NCBI RefSeq assembly: GCF_001280595.1
Contig: NZ_LITU01000070.1
Location: 199,707 to 263,706, forward strand
DNA length: 64,000 nucleotides
Origin: Paenibacillus xylanivorans
GTDB lineage: Bacteria > Bacillota > Bacilli > Paenibacillales > Paenibacillaceae
Reading direction: 5' to 3'
Shown here: positions 1 through 8,514 of the stretch, in pieces
Numbering within the stretch: position 1 is the first letter of the stretch
How the letters are laid out: each line of letters opens with the position of its first letter
Notes under the pieces: model-generated
Database searches by the model: none
What the model was told of the DNA's origin: nothing
What the model saw: only the letters and a program-made list of their open reading frames with translations
Position numbers and translations under genes: made by a program

Positions 1-1
1 G

Positions 2-940
2 CCGCCACATACCGGCTTCCATCTGGGAGTAGGCATGGAGCAGCCAGCGGCACCGAATATTCGTTATGTAGGTGCTCCTCAAGAACACGAAGATACGACA
101 CCTCCGGTCATTACCGGCATGCCTTTGGAACAAATGAGTGAAGAGGATGTACTCAACGTCAACGTGAAGGCAGAAGATCCGGAGTCCGGAATCACTCTTC
201 TGGAATTGACTTGGGATGGTGGGGGCGTAGAACAGGGTGATGAGATTGAGCTGACGGGTTTGGTGGGAAAACACATCTTTACAGCCAAGGCGGTTAACGG
301 CGCGGGACTCATCACCGAGCTTTCCGTGGAAGTGACAGTCATTGCCGCAGACCAAGCCACAGGTGTACCGGGTGTACCTGCCTTGTCCGACGATAACCAA
401 CATGGCGACGGTTTGGCGGATGGAACGTACACCATCACGATGAATATGTGGTGGGGGAATAACGGTACACAGTATAAATTGTATGAGAACGGTGAACTGA
501 TTGATACACAAAAGCTCACGGCCTCAAGCCCTTCCGCCCAAAAGGCATCTACGGATATTTCGGGCCGGGTAAACGGTACGTATGTATATACTTGCGAACT
601 GATCAATTCAAAGGGAACGACCGAATGCGCTCCGCATACCGTAATCGTCCGTGATGCAGCACCAGCAAAGCCCGTGCTCTCTCATGACAACTGGGATGGG
701 GGTGGAAACTACACCATTACAATGAATATGTGGTGGGGCACAAATGCCACCTCCTATCGTCTGTATGAAAACGGTCAAGAGATCGACAGCCAACCGTTGA
801 CTGCTGCATCCCCGAATGCACAGACAGCGACGGCAGCGATCAAAGATCGTGCACCTGGTGAGTATGAATACGTTGTGGAATGGATCAACGACAGTGGATC
901 GGTTTCAAGTGAATTGATTACAGTGAAGGTGACGCATTAA
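2..940 (+). CDS. Secreted multi-module protein, 3' part (5' end outside the window)
   Basis: The reading frame is open to the left edge, so only the C-terminal part of a larger protein is present. After a short lead comes an Ig-like domain beginning T-T-P-P-V-I-T, followed by two tandem modules of about 85 residues. Each module has the pattern Y-T-I-T-M-N-M-W-W-G and then Y-x-L-Y-E-N-G. This pattern resembles the fibronectin-like modules next to chitinase and related catalytic domains (ChitinaseA_N-type). The two modules are close even at DNA level around 431-457 and 712-738, which suggests internal duplication. The missing N-terminal part probably carries the signal peptide and the catalytic domain, so the enzymatic activity cannot be named. 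A strong terminator follows at once. Confidence 0.75.
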   Translation, partial: PPHTGFHLGVGMEQPAAPNIRYVGAPQEHEDTTPPVITGMPLEQMSEEDVLNVNVKAEDPESGITLLELTWDGGGVEQGDEIELTGLVGKHIFTAKAVNGAGLITELSVEVTVIAADQATGVPGVPALSDDNQHGDGLADGTYTITMNMWWGNNGTQYKLYENGELIDTQKLTASSPSAQKASTDISGRVNGTYVYTCELINSKGTTECAPHTVIVRDAAPAKPVLSHDNWDGGGNYTITMNMWWGTNATSYRLYENGQEIDSQPLTAASPNAQTATAAIKDRAPGEYEYVVEWINDSGSVSSELITVKVTH

Positions 941-959
941 TTAAAATGATCAAATGATT

Positions 960-1030
960 AAGCACCTCTCTATCGATATGGGGTAACCCCTTGGGTAGCC
1001 TGTCGATCGAGAGGTGCTTTTTTGTTTTTT
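960..1030 (+). terminator. Rho-independent terminator after the secreted multi-module gene
   Basis: The arms AAGCACCTC (960-968) and GAGGTGCTT (1011-1019) pair perfectly, with an inner GGGG/CCCC stem, and are followed by a T-rich run to 1030. Confidence 0.85.
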
Positions 1031-1114
1031 TAACATACACAATAATGACACAACTGTTTGATTATGAAGGTAGTGGGGAAAATTTGCTCGTAAAATTGCA
1101 ACCGTACCTTTAAT

Positions 1115-1146
1115 AAGGCGCTCCAGAGCCATTTTTGGAGCGCCTT
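1115..1146. repeat. Inverted repeat in the gap between the secreted gene and the Spo0E-like gene
   Basis: AAGGCGCTCC and GGAGCGCCTT form a perfect 10-bp stem around a 12-base loop. No T-run follows on the plus strand, and the minus-strand continuation is only weakly T-rich. Its role is unclear. Apart from this hairpin nothing recognisable was seen between 1031 and 1260. Confidence 0.5.
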
Positions 1147-1284
1147 CTAGGTACAGCATTAGGGACTATCAAAATTTGGAGAAGCATACAAAACATCCAT
1201 GCGAACTATGCCATATGTTAATCCAACTATAGATTGACAGGAAAACCTAAAATGTAACACAGAAATAAGGAGGGATCAGGCGCG

Positions 1285-1461
1285 ATGGTTATGAGTTTGG
1301 AATTGAAAAATCAAATAGAGAAAGCCAGACATAACCTTCATATGTTGGTAGAGCATAACGAGGGTAGGTTTGGACATCCCGACGTGCTCCAGCAGTCCAT
1401 GGTACTGGATGAATTGATCAATGAGTATAATCGAATGCACCTAAGCAAGCCGAGGGCTTGA
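1285..1461 (+). CDS. Spo0E family aspartyl-phosphate phosphatase
   Basis: This 58-residue protein is a typical size for the Spo0E family, which dephosphorylates Spo0A-P or related response regulators and so delays sporulation. The helix-loop-helix pattern is visible: an N-terminal helix with I-E-K-A-R-x-x-L, a loop with H-P-D-V-L, and the family signature S-x-x-L-D (S-M-V-L-D) followed by L-I-N-E-Y. The start is ATG, with AAGGAGGGA about 9 bases upstream. The gene stands alone and ends before a long-loop terminator. The family assignment is good; which regulator it acts on cannot be seen. Confidence 0.85.
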   Translation: MVMSLELKNQIEKARHNLHMLVEHNEGRFGHPDVLQQSMVLDELINEYNRMHLSKPRA

Positions 1462-1487
1462 TGGATATAGATGAGCTTTTTTGCAAT

Positions 1488-1579
1488 CATGCGCACATGA
1501 TAACAGTTGGAATAGGCATAGGCAGCAGAGAGAACGAATGCTGTACCATTCCAGTTCGATCATGAGCGCATGTTTTTTT
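1488..1579 (+). terminator. Long-loop terminator after the spo0E-like gene
   Basis: CATGCGCACATGA (1488-1500) pairs with TCATGAGCGCATG (1560-1572) with a single mismatch and is followed by seven T. The loop is unusually long, about 59 bases. Confidence 0.55.
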
Positions 1580-1587
1580 GTTACTCC

Positions 1588-2517
1588 TCAATGCAACAGC
1601 CGCTTGGCTTCCAGATACAGTACCTGAACGAACTTTTTCGTATTAATGCGGGTCTGGGACAAAGAGGGCTCTACATTGTTTTGCAGTTCCAGCATTTTCT
1701 TGCGAATCTCCGTAAAGTCAAAAAACTTCGACGCGTAATTCTCGAACTTCGGATGTGTATAATCGGTGAGTCCGAGCGATACGACATGGCTTAATGTTTG
1801 GAAAATGGCACGGCGCACGCGCTGCTCGGATGCTTTAATCTCCTTCGTTACTTCCGCTGGAGAGGCATCGGAGCCCAGTTTGCGTAGGGCTACGTTCTGG
1901 AAGATATCCTTAAGTGACGGGAACGTGTATGGAGAGAGCTTATGTTCCTCCGTTTCAATCTGCTCCAGGTATTCCAGCATGTCCAGCAGATCTCTGCTGC
2001 CTGCTTCTCCGATCATGCCCATCTCGGATAGCAGGAAATGTCCTGCTGTCGTAATCGTTTTGTCGGGAGCCGGTGTTGCAGCACGTTCGGAAGATTGCAG
2101 TCTGGATAGTCCCTGCAGTGTACGCTGAATATCTGCGATGGATTGCTGCATACGCAGACGTTCGTCCACCAGGCGCAGAACAGACAGGATCTCCAGCCGA
2201 TTAATCGGCTTCGTAATATAATATTCGATGCCAAGCGAATAGGCTTCCCCAATCATATTTTTCGATTCAATCTGGGAGATCATCACGATCTTGCCATCGA
2301 ACCTTCCTTCAAGCGCACGTATGGTCTGAATCCCGTCTCGCTGCGGCATGAGCAGATCAATTAGCAGTACATCCACCTTATGCAGCTCCAGTAGTTCAGC
2401 ATGAATATGAGCTCCATCCTCTGCTTCTCCCGCGATATCTCCAAGTGCCTCATCTTCAATGATATCCATCAGCATGGATCGAACGCCAGGATCATCATCC
2501 ACAATAAAATAACGCAT
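1588..2517 (-). CDS. glnL: GlnL/YcbB-type response regulator
   Basis: An N-terminal receiver domain (about 1-120) has the acidic pocket D7-D9, phospho-acceptor D54 in L-L-I-D-L-L-M-P and a conserved T-K-P. A linker leads to a C-terminal domain (about 165-305) resembling the YcbB/GlnL output domain. In Bacillus subtilis GlnK-GlnL activates glutaminase and glutamine transporter genes in response to glutamine. The divergent neighbour is an AGCS symporter, the family of GlnT, which fits that role. The start is supported by AAAGGAGG on the minus strand. No cognate GlnK-like kinase gene is visible nearby, so the partner must be encoded elsewhere. Confidence 0.85.
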   Translation of the reverse strand: MRYFIVDDDPGVRSMLMDIIEDEALGDIAGEAEDGAHIHAELLELHKVDVLLIDLLMPQRDGIQTIRALEGRFDGKIVMISQIESKNMIGEAYSLGIEYYITKPINRLEILSVLRLVDERLRMQQSIADIQRTLQGLSRLQSSERAATPAPDKTITTAGHFLLSEMGMIGEAGSRDLLDMLEYLEQIETEEHKLSPYTFPSLKDIFQNVALRKLGSDASPAEVTKEIKASEQRVRRAIFQTLSHVVSLGLTDYTHPKFENYASKFFDFTEIRKKMLELQNNVEPSLSQTRINTKKFVQVLYLEAKRLLH

Positions 2518-2957
2518 TTCCGTGTCCTCCTTTCTGAAGAAGTGATATGAGAAAAAATGTATGGTGAAGACGATTTGTCCTACTTTTAATGTCCCCTATT
2601 ATCATACTTGGTTGTATATCCCGATGTGAAGACCCGTGTAAACTGCCCAATATGTCAGATAAAGTGACAGTGAATGGATAAACGTTGCTTATTTATAAAA
2701 AATTTAAATGATTCTGTGTAGGTATTTGTCGATTTCCGTAGATGACCTTGTAGTATAAGTAACATCCGAAAGTCTAGATTCAGTGTTGTGCAGAATGGTA
2801 CAAACGATACCTCTTAACCTCTCGTACTTCAGTGGGAATTTGTGCTTCTGAGGTGATAGAACTGCATGCTTTTATGAAGTAGTATGAGAATTTTTCGCTC
2901 AGTCATACAACTGGGAAACGCTTTTTAATGAACCATCAACGAAAAGGGGCATTGCCA
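2518..2957. other. Divergent control region between glnL and the AGCS symporter gene
   Basis: About 440 bases without a convincing ORF. The stretch around 2690-2770 is AT-rich and could hold promoters, but no clear GlnL direct repeat or strong promoter was recognised by eye. The length suggests regulation of both genes from here. Confidence 0.4.
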
Positions 2958-4376
2958 ATGGAGCAAACAATACAAGATATTATTGCAGTTTTCAATGATT
3001 TTCTGTGGTCCAAGCTGTTAATCATCTTGTTGGTGGTATGCGGTCTGTACTTTACGACCAAGACCCGGTTCATGCAATTCCGCATGATTGGAGATATGGT
3101 GAAAGTGCTTAAGGAGCCGAGAAGTAAGGAACCCGGCAAAATTTCGCCGTTTCAGGCATTCTGTATCAGTATGGCAGCCCGCGTAGGTACTGGGAACATT
3201 ACCGGTATTGCACTGGCAATCGCACTGGGGGGACCCGGGGCAGTGTTCTGGATGTGGGTCATCGCGATCTTCGGTTCAGCCTCCAGTTTTGTAGAGAGTA
3301 CACTTGCACAAATTTATAAAGTCAAAGATAATGGCGGATTCCGCGGGGGTCCAGCTTATTATATGGAGCGTGGCCTTGGGAAACGCTGGATGGGAATTTT
3401 GTTCGCGATTCTCATCACGTTGTCGTTCGGTTTGGTCTTTAATGCGGTTCAGTCCAATACGATTACGGTGGCATTCAAAAATTCATTCGGCATCGATCGG
3501 TTGACTGTGGGCATTATTATGGCCGTTGTGTTTGCAGGAATCATTATGGGCGGTGTTAAACGGATTGCCAAGGCGTCCGAATATATTGTCGTTGTTCTTG
3601 CTGTGTTATACATTGGCGTAGCTGCATTTGTTGTGCTGGCGAACATCACCCAGCTTCCGGCAATGATTGCCCTGATTGTGAAAAATGCCTTCGGCATTGA
3701 ACAGGTCGCCGGTGGTACACTCGGAGCCGCGCTGATGAATGGTGTCAAACGTGGTTTGTTCTCCAACGAGGCGGGTATGGGTAGTGCACCGAACGCTGCG
3801 GCTACCGCGGATACAACACATCCGGTCAAACAAGGACTTATTCAGGCGTTTGGCGTGTTGACGGATACATTGGTTATTTGTACAAGCACAGCCATGATTA
3901 TTTTGTTGTCAGGCGTGTACAAAGGTTCGAATTTGGGCGGGATTGAATTGACCCAAGCGGCATTAAGTGTGCATATGGGCTCATGGGCGTCCGGATTTTT
4001 GGCAGTCATGGTGTTTCTGTTTGCCTTTAGTACGCTCATCGGTAATTATTACTATGGGGAAACCAACATTGAGTTTATCAAATCCAGTAAAGTATGGCTG
4101 TGGGTTTACCGTGTCTGTGTCATCGCGATGGTGCTTTTCGGTGCTGTTGCCAAGGTACAGCTAGTATGGGATCTGGCCGACCTGTTCATGGGGCTGATGG
4201 TTGTGGTGAATCTCATTGCCATTCTGATGCTGTCCAAGGTGACATTCGAAGCGCTGAAGGATTATAAGAAACAAAAAGCTGATGGACGTGACCCGATCTT
4301 TACGCGGGACCGTATTCACATTCCGGGTGAAGTGGAATGCTGGGAGTCGGAGGCCGAGGTAGTAGGAACAAAATGA
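2958..4376 (+). CDS. Alanine/glutamine:Na+ symporter, AGCS family
   Basis: A 472-residue polytopic membrane protein with about 10 hydrophobic segments. The AGCS hallmark is present: M-A-A-R-V-G-T-G-N-I-T-G followed by G-G-P-G-A-V-F-W-M-W. S-N-E-A-G-M-G-S-A-P is a second family signature. Members (AlsT, GlnT, DagA) import alanine, glycine or glutamine with sodium. The internal ATG is preferred because AAAAGGGG precedes it; the ATG 30 bases upstream has no Shine-Dalgarno sequence. The divergent glnL-type regulator makes glutamine the most likely substrate, an inference from context. A terminator follows. Confidence 0.9.
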   Translation: MEQTIQDIIAVFNDFLWSKLLIILLVVCGLYFTTKTRFMQFRMIGDMVKVLKEPRSKEPGKISPFQAFCISMAARVGTGNITGIALAIALGGPGAVFWMWVIAIFGSASSFVESTLAQIYKVKDNGGFRGGPAYYMERGLGKRWMGILFAILITLSFGLVFNAVQSNTITVAFKNSFGIDRLTVGIIMAVVFAGIIMGGVKRIAKASEYIVVVLAVLYIGVAAFVVLANITQLPAMIALIVKNAFGIEQVAGGTLGAALMNGVKRGLFSNEAGMGSAPNAAATADTTHPVKQGLIQAFGVLTDTLVICTSTAMIILLSGVYKGSNLGGIELTQAALSVHMGSWASGFLAVMVFLFAFSTLIGNYYYGETNIEFIKSSKVWLWVYRVCVIAMVLFGAVAKVQLVWDLADLFMGLMVVVNLIAILMLSKVTFEALKDYKKQKADGRDPIFTRDRIHIPGEVECWESEAEVVGTK

Positions 4377-4457
4377 AATGAAGTTGCCAACTGACGAGGT
4401 AATTATGGATTCAGATACAACATGTGATTCACATATATCAGGATAAAAAGACAAATG

Positions 4458-4503
4458 AAAAAGACTTGGGATTTCCACTAGGTGGCTTTTCCAAGTCTTT
4501 TTG
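4458..4503 (+). terminator. Terminator after the AGCS symporter gene
   Basis: AAAAAGACTTGG pairs perfectly with CCAAGTCTTTTT, giving a 12-bp stem whose right arm ends in T residues. Confidence 0.85.
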
Positions 4504-4578
4504 TTACATATTAAAGCAGTTCAAGTTCAGGCATCTCTGATGGAGTGGTAAGCATCCCATCGGGAGGTGTACCTGTCC

Positions 4579-4740
4579 TTAATCTGTGTAACTGATGAGT
4601 TGCTCGCACAGAGCTTTCATGCGTTCTCCCGCTTCATTTAGCTTCTCGATGACATCTGTGAAGGAGGATACAAGCGTAGCTTGGTTTGGTTTTCTTGTAT
4701 AATAGCTTCTAGCTGATTCTGGTTCTCTATGGATTGGAGT
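4579..4740 (-). pseudogene. Possible decayed gene fragment
   Basis: On the minus strand one frame reads like a helical, coding-type peptide from about 4730 to 4685 (I-E-N-Q-N-Q-L-E-A-I-I-Q-E-N). A second frame continues in the same style from about 4680 to a TAA at 4579-4581 (V-I-E-K-L-N-E-A-G-E-R-M). Joining the two needs a frameshift near 4683. No start codon or Shine-Dalgarno sequence fits either piece. This may be a relic of a small helical protein, or chance. Confidence 0.25.
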
Positions 4741-4777
4741 TCATGGTATGTAGAACAACACAAGGGGGTTATCCGAG

Positions 4778-5470
4778 ATGAGAGAAATCATGGATTTTGG
4801 ATTGCTGCGCCAGCTTGCGCGAGAGCATGGCCTGAACCAGGTGCTCGACGAGCCTGCGCTTGCTGAATTAAGGTTGCTCGAAGCTTCCAAAGGCGAGGTT
4901 ATATGTGCCAAAGGTGAACGTCCCGAGCGATTATATTTTCTCGTCCAGGGTAAGCTCAAGATATATACAACACTGCCGAATGGCAAGTCTCTGTTGCTTC
5001 GTTTCAGCATGCCACCTGCACTGGTAGGTGATCTGGAGCTGGTCAATGGCAAGGAAGCCAAAAACACGGTGGAATCCGTCAACAAGAGCCTGTTACTGAG
5101 TGTAAGCTATCGTTATCTCCAGAATACATATGCAGAGAATCCGAAGTTTCTTCATTTTATGCTCAGCCATGTGACCCACAAATTATATACCTTCTCGAAT
5201 CTGTCGAGTCTCAATCTGCTATACCCGGTCGAGAGCCGCTTTGCAAGCTATTTGCTGTCTACCCTGGAACAAGGGGAGCAAGTTACCGAAGAAATCCAGA
5301 CCTCCAAACTGACAGAGCTCGCAGATATGCTGGGCACGAGCTATAGACACTTGAACCGGGTTATCCATGATCTCTGCGACCGTGAAATCATCCGCAAAGA
5401 ACAGCGCAACATTGTCATCTGCAATCTGGAGCAGCTGCGTGAAATTGCTGGAGGTAATATGTACGAATAA
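4778..5470 (+). CDS. Crp/Fnr-family transcriptional regulator
   Basis: This 230-residue protein has a cyclic-nucleotide-binding-type beta-roll (about 20-135, with Y-F-L-V-Q-G-K-L-K and G-D-L-E-L-V) and a C-terminal winged helix (about 165-215, with L-A-D-M-L-G-T-S-Y-R-H-L-N-R). The HTH and the G-D-L-E-L block resemble the YeiL subgroup. No four-cysteine Fe-S motif of the Fnr type is seen, so an FNR-type oxygen sensor is unlikely. The start ATG follows AAGGGGG. It is a single gene between the symporter and convergent pepT, so its target cannot be inferred from neighbours. Confidence 0.8.
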   Translation: MREIMDFGLLRQLAREHGLNQVLDEPALAELRLLEASKGEVICAKGERPERLYFLVQGKLKIYTTLPNGKSLLLRFSMPPALVGDLELVNGKEAKNTVESVNKSLLLSVSYRYLQNTYAENPKFLHFMLSHVTHKLYTFSNLSSLNLLYPVESRFASYLLSTLEQGEQVTEEIQTSKLTELADMLGTSYRHLNRVIHDLCDREIIRKEQRNIVICNLEQLREIAGGNMYE

Positions 5471-5512
5471 ATCAAGAGTGGATGTACTATGGCTTTTTAA
5501 GCCAATAATGCG

Positions 5513-5549
5513 ACAAAAACACCCTCTGCGTTTCATATGACAGAGGGTG
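5513..5549 (-). terminator. Terminator of pepT
   Basis: CACCCTCTG (5520-5528) and CAGAGGGTG (5541-5549) pair perfectly. Read on the minus strand the hairpin is followed by GTTTTTGT, so it ends pepT transcription. Confidence 0.75.
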
Positions 5550-5623
5550 CCCATGAATCCATCTTGTTGGTGGATGATCCATTTTATTAATGGTCGTGCT
5601 GTAGAGTTAGCTTTATGCTCCGA

Positions 5624-6865
5624 TTAAACATCTCCGCGCTGTTCGAATAACTGAGCAATTTCCACGATGACTTGTGTGGCCTTCACCATATTATCAACCG
5701 ATACATATTCGAATTTGCCGTGATAGTTCTCTCCGCCAGTGAAGATGTTGGGTGTAGGCATGCCCATGTACGAGAGCTGGGAACCGTCTGTTCCTCCGCG
5801 AATCGGACGGATGACAGGCTCGATATCTAAGCGAGTCATCGCTTCATGTGCAATATCGACGATCTGGCGCACAGGTTCGATTTTCTCACGCATGTTATAG
5901 TATTGATCATTTAATTCAATGGAAATGCTTTTCTCGCCATATTTGCTTTTTAACTCACCAACGACACTCAACAAATACGCTTTGCGTTCCTCAAATTTCT
6001 CCCGATCGAAATCCCGGATGATGTAGCTCATCTTGGTCAGTTCGACATCTCCCTCGATGGATAACAAATGATAGAATCCTTCATAACCTTCCGTGAATTC
6101 GGGAGCTTCCTCCGCAGGAAGACGGCGATTCAACTCCATCGCAATTTTGGCGGAATTGACCATTTTATTTTTGGCTGTGCCTGGGTGCACGTTGGTGCCC
6201 CGTACTGTGATTTTGGCAGCAGCCGCGTTAAAACTTTCGTATTCCAGCTCGCCGAGGGGTCCGCCGTCCACCGTATAGGCATACTTGGCTCCAAAAGCAG
6301 GAACATCGAACTTATGCGGCCCGCGGCCAATCTCTTCATCCGGGGTAAAAGCGACGCGGATCTTTCCGTGTTTCAATTCCGGGTGTTCAATCAGATAAGC
6401 CATTGCTGTCATGATTTCGGTAATGCCCGCTTTATTATCCGCACCAAGCAGTGTTGTACCATCTGTTGTGATCAGGGTGTGGCCTTTATATTCACGCAGT
6501 TCAGGGAAATCAGTGGTGGATAACATCACATCCAGTTCCTGATTAAGTACAATATCCTGCCCATCATAGTTGTCGATCACCTGTGGTTTGACATCTTTAC
6601 CTGTGAAGTCGGTTGCTGTATCCAGATGAGCGAGGAAACCAATCACTGGAACATCCTTGTCCGTATTGGATGGCAATGTCGCCATCACGTAGCCGTTATC
6701 ATCCATGGTCACTTCCTGCAAACCGATGGATTTGCATTCTTCAACCAGGTATTTACCCAAGACCAGCTGGCCTGGTGTGGAAGGGCAGGTTTCGCTATTT
6801 TCATCGGATTGCGTATCCATTTGAGCATAGGTTGTCAGTCTTTGAATTAAAATATCTTTCACCAT
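5624..6865 (-). CDS. pepT: Peptidase T (tripeptide aminopeptidase, M20B)
   Basis: A cytoplasmic dizinc aminopeptidase that removes the N-terminal residue from tripeptides. Its length (413) matches the family. Metal-site motifs are visible in order: A-H-L-D-T-A, then G-A-D-N-K-A-G, then the catalytic pair in D-E-E-I-G-R-G, and near the C-terminus I-R-G-G-T-D-G-S. The inserted dimerisation domain lies between about residues 210 and 325. The start is supported by AAGGAGCG. It is monocistronic, with its own terminator. Confidence 0.95.
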   Translation of the reverse strand: MVKDILIQRLTTYAQMDTQSDENSETCPSTPGQLVLGKYLVEECKSIGLQEVTMDDNGYVMATLPSNTDKDVPVIGFLAHLDTATDFTGKDVKPQVIDNYDGQDIVLNQELDVMLSTTDFPELREYKGHTLITTDGTTLLGADNKAGITEIMTAMAYLIEHPELKHGKIRVAFTPDEEIGRGPHKFDVPAFGAKYAYTVDGGPLGELEYESFNAAAAKITVRGTNVHPGTAKNKMVNSAKIAMELNRRLPAEEAPEFTEGYEGFYHLLSIEGDVELTKMSYIIRDFDREKFEERKAYLLSVVGELKSKYGEKSISIELNDQYYNMREKIEPVRQIVDIAHEAMTRLDIEPVIRPIRGGTDGSQLSYMGMPTPNIFTGGENYHGKFEYVSVDNMVKATQVIVEIAQLFEQRGDV

Positions 6866-7028
6866 AATCGCTCCTTCGGCTTCGGTTTATTATAGTTGGG
6901 TATATTATAACCTGTATGTCTGTATGGCTATCATATCATGTTTTGGGTTCATTTCGAGTTGTGCCAGATACATCGTCGGAGGAAAGAAAGGACCAACTAG
7001 GTATCAAAAAGGGTACTATCTCACAAAA

Positions 7029-7067
7029 AAGTACGTACTTGTTTTTCTATAGGTTAGGTTCATAATA
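7029..7067 (+). promoter_or_regulatory. namA promoter with overlapping 12-bp palindrome
   Basis: AAGTACGTACTT (7029-7040) is a perfect palindrome whose right end overlaps a plausible -35 TTGTTT (7039-7044). A -10 CATAAT (7061-7066) follows at 16-base spacing. A further GTACT lies just upstream at 7013-7017. The layout fits a repressor operator, perhaps of the HxlR/MarR type that often controls quinone and electrophile reductases; the regulator class is inference. The rest of 6866-7183 shows nothing else. Confidence 0.5.
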
Positions 7068-7183
7068 GTCATTGAGGATTTGGAGTAGGACAACTGCGGC
7101 AAGAATGGGCAGCTGTTTTCCGATCTGGAAAACAAATAATTGCCTCAATATATATCATCATGTGGATAGGAGATGTAATTGAA

Positions 7184-8218
7184 ATGACAGAGAAATTATT
7201 TTCCCCGTATCAATTTAAGGGACTTGAATTAAATAACCGTGTCGTCATGGCACCAATGTGCCAATATTCTGTAACTGCCAAAGACGGTATTCCGAACGAT
7301 TGGCATCAAGTACACTATGTAAGCCGTGCCGTTGGGGGTACAGGATTGATTGTGATTGAGATGACGGATGTTGATCCGGACGGACGCATTACCGACAATG
7401 ATCTGGGCATCTGGTCCGATGAACACATTCCTGCCTTTACCAAGCTGGTGGATGGTATTCATGCTTATGGCTCCAAGGTGGCGATTCAGATCGCGCATGC
7501 AGGACGTAAAGCAGAGGATGCGGCACAGCCTGTAGCTCCATCGGTAGTTACCTTCCCTGGCGAGAACTTCAATACGCCGCATGCTTTAACTACTGAGGAA
7601 ACACAAGCCATGGTACAAAAATTTGCGGACGGTGTACGCCGTGCAGTAGCTGCCGGGGTCGATGCCATTGAGCTGCATGGTGCGCATGGTTACCTCATTC
7701 ACCAATTCCATTCTCCGCTGATGAATCATCGCGAGGATGAATATGGACAGGATCTTTCCCGTTTTGGTGTCGAAATTATTCGTGCAGTGAAAAAAGAAAT
7801 GCCGGAAGATATGCCGCTGATTATGCGAATTTCGGCAGTGGAATACGCCGATGGCGGATACGACATTGATCATACGATTGAAATTTCCCGTGCCTATCAG
7901 GCAGCAGGCGTGGATATGTTCCACATCAGCTCTGGTGGTGAAGGCCCTTCCGGACAACGTAAACCGGGTAACTACCCTGGTTACCAGGTGCCGTTTGCCC
8001 GTCGTTTCCGCGAAGAATTGAACGTCCCTGTCATTGCGGTAGGTATGCTTGAGGATTCAGCTCTGGCTCAGGCGGTTATCGGCAACGGCGATGCCGATCT
8101 GGTCGCCGTTGGCAGAGGCATGCTGCGCGATCCATACTGGGCTACTCATGCAGCCCTGGAACTGGGCGTCAGCAAAGATAAAGCGGCTATTGCAGTGCCA
8201 TATTCCCGCGGATACTGA
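7184..8218 (+). CDS. namA: NADPH dehydrogenase NamA, old yellow enzyme family
   Basis: This 344-residue TIM-barrel flavoenzyme reduces activated C=C bonds of enals, enones, maleimides and nitro compounds with NADPH, using FMN. It matches the YqjM/NamA class. Cys26 in A-P-M-C-Q-Y-S, typical of this subgroup, sits at the expected residue. I-Q-I-A-H-A-G-R-K and the H-x-x-H pair in H-G-A-H-G-Y-L-I-H-Q-F are present. The ATG at 7184 (AGGAG about 11 bases upstream) is preferred over the in-frame ATG 24 bases earlier, which has no Shine-Dalgarno sequence. It is monocistronic and probably part of an electrophile stress response. Confidence 0.92.
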   Translation: MTEKLFSPYQFKGLELNNRVVMAPMCQYSVTAKDGIPNDWHQVHYVSRAVGGTGLIVIEMTDVDPDGRITDNDLGIWSDEHIPAFTKLVDGIHAYGSKVAIQIAHAGRKAEDAAQPVAPSVVTFPGENFNTPHALTTEETQAMVQKFADGVRRAVAAGVDAIELHGAHGYLIHQFHSPLMNHREDEYGQDLSRFGVEIIRAVKKEMPEDMPLIMRISAVEYADGGYDIDHTIEISRAYQAAGVDMFHISSGGEGPSGQRKPGNYPGYQVPFARRFREELNVPVIAVGMLEDSALAQAVIGNGDADLVAVGRGMLRDPYWATHAALELGVSKDKAAIAVPYSRGY

Positions 8219-8253
8219 TCTTAATTAGAACATTTATATATAATTAATTAAAA

Positions 8254-8301
8254 AGGGATGTCCCATAAGTCATGAACATGACGGAGGACATCCCTCTTTA
8301 G
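8254..8301 (+). terminator. Terminator after namA
   Basis: AGGGATGTCC and GGACATCCCT form a perfect 10-bp stem. The T-run behind it is short (CTTTAG). Confidence 0.6.
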
Positions 8302-8315
8302 TGTGAGTACACTTT

Positions 8316-8510
8316 GTAACGAATCAAGCAGGCGCTATCTACTGCAATTTTCACAACGCTTTGGTTTAACAAATCGTAGGCACGTTACTTCCTCGATCTT
8401 GGATCTGTCGGGTACGGCCGCAAGCTTTTTCGGCGGAATAACGTGACTGAAGTTCGTTACAGTTTGCAGTATACGCGAATCCTTCTATAACGTACGGTCG
8501 GATTCGTTAG
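8316..8510. repeat. Nested imperfect palindrome of about 195 bases
   Basis: Three pairs of arms are nested in order. GTAACGAATC (8316-8325) pairs with GATTCGTTAG (8501-8510) at 9 of 10 positions. TACTGCAA (8340-8347) pairs perfectly with TTGCAGTA (8464-8471). CACGTTACTTCC (8381-8392) pairs nearly perfectly with GGAATAACGTG (8435-8445). The centre has a small CCG/CGG hairpin near 8418-8434. No ORF is present. It may be a structured RNA or a small repetitive element; no second copy was noticed in this window. Confidence 0.5.
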
Positions 8511-8514
8511 TGCT

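Noticed and set aside
2928..2957. ATG 2928 as the symporter start
   Set aside because: No Shine-Dalgarno sequence precedes it, and the segment it would add (R-K-G-A-L-P) contains the AAAAGGGG that serves the next ATG.
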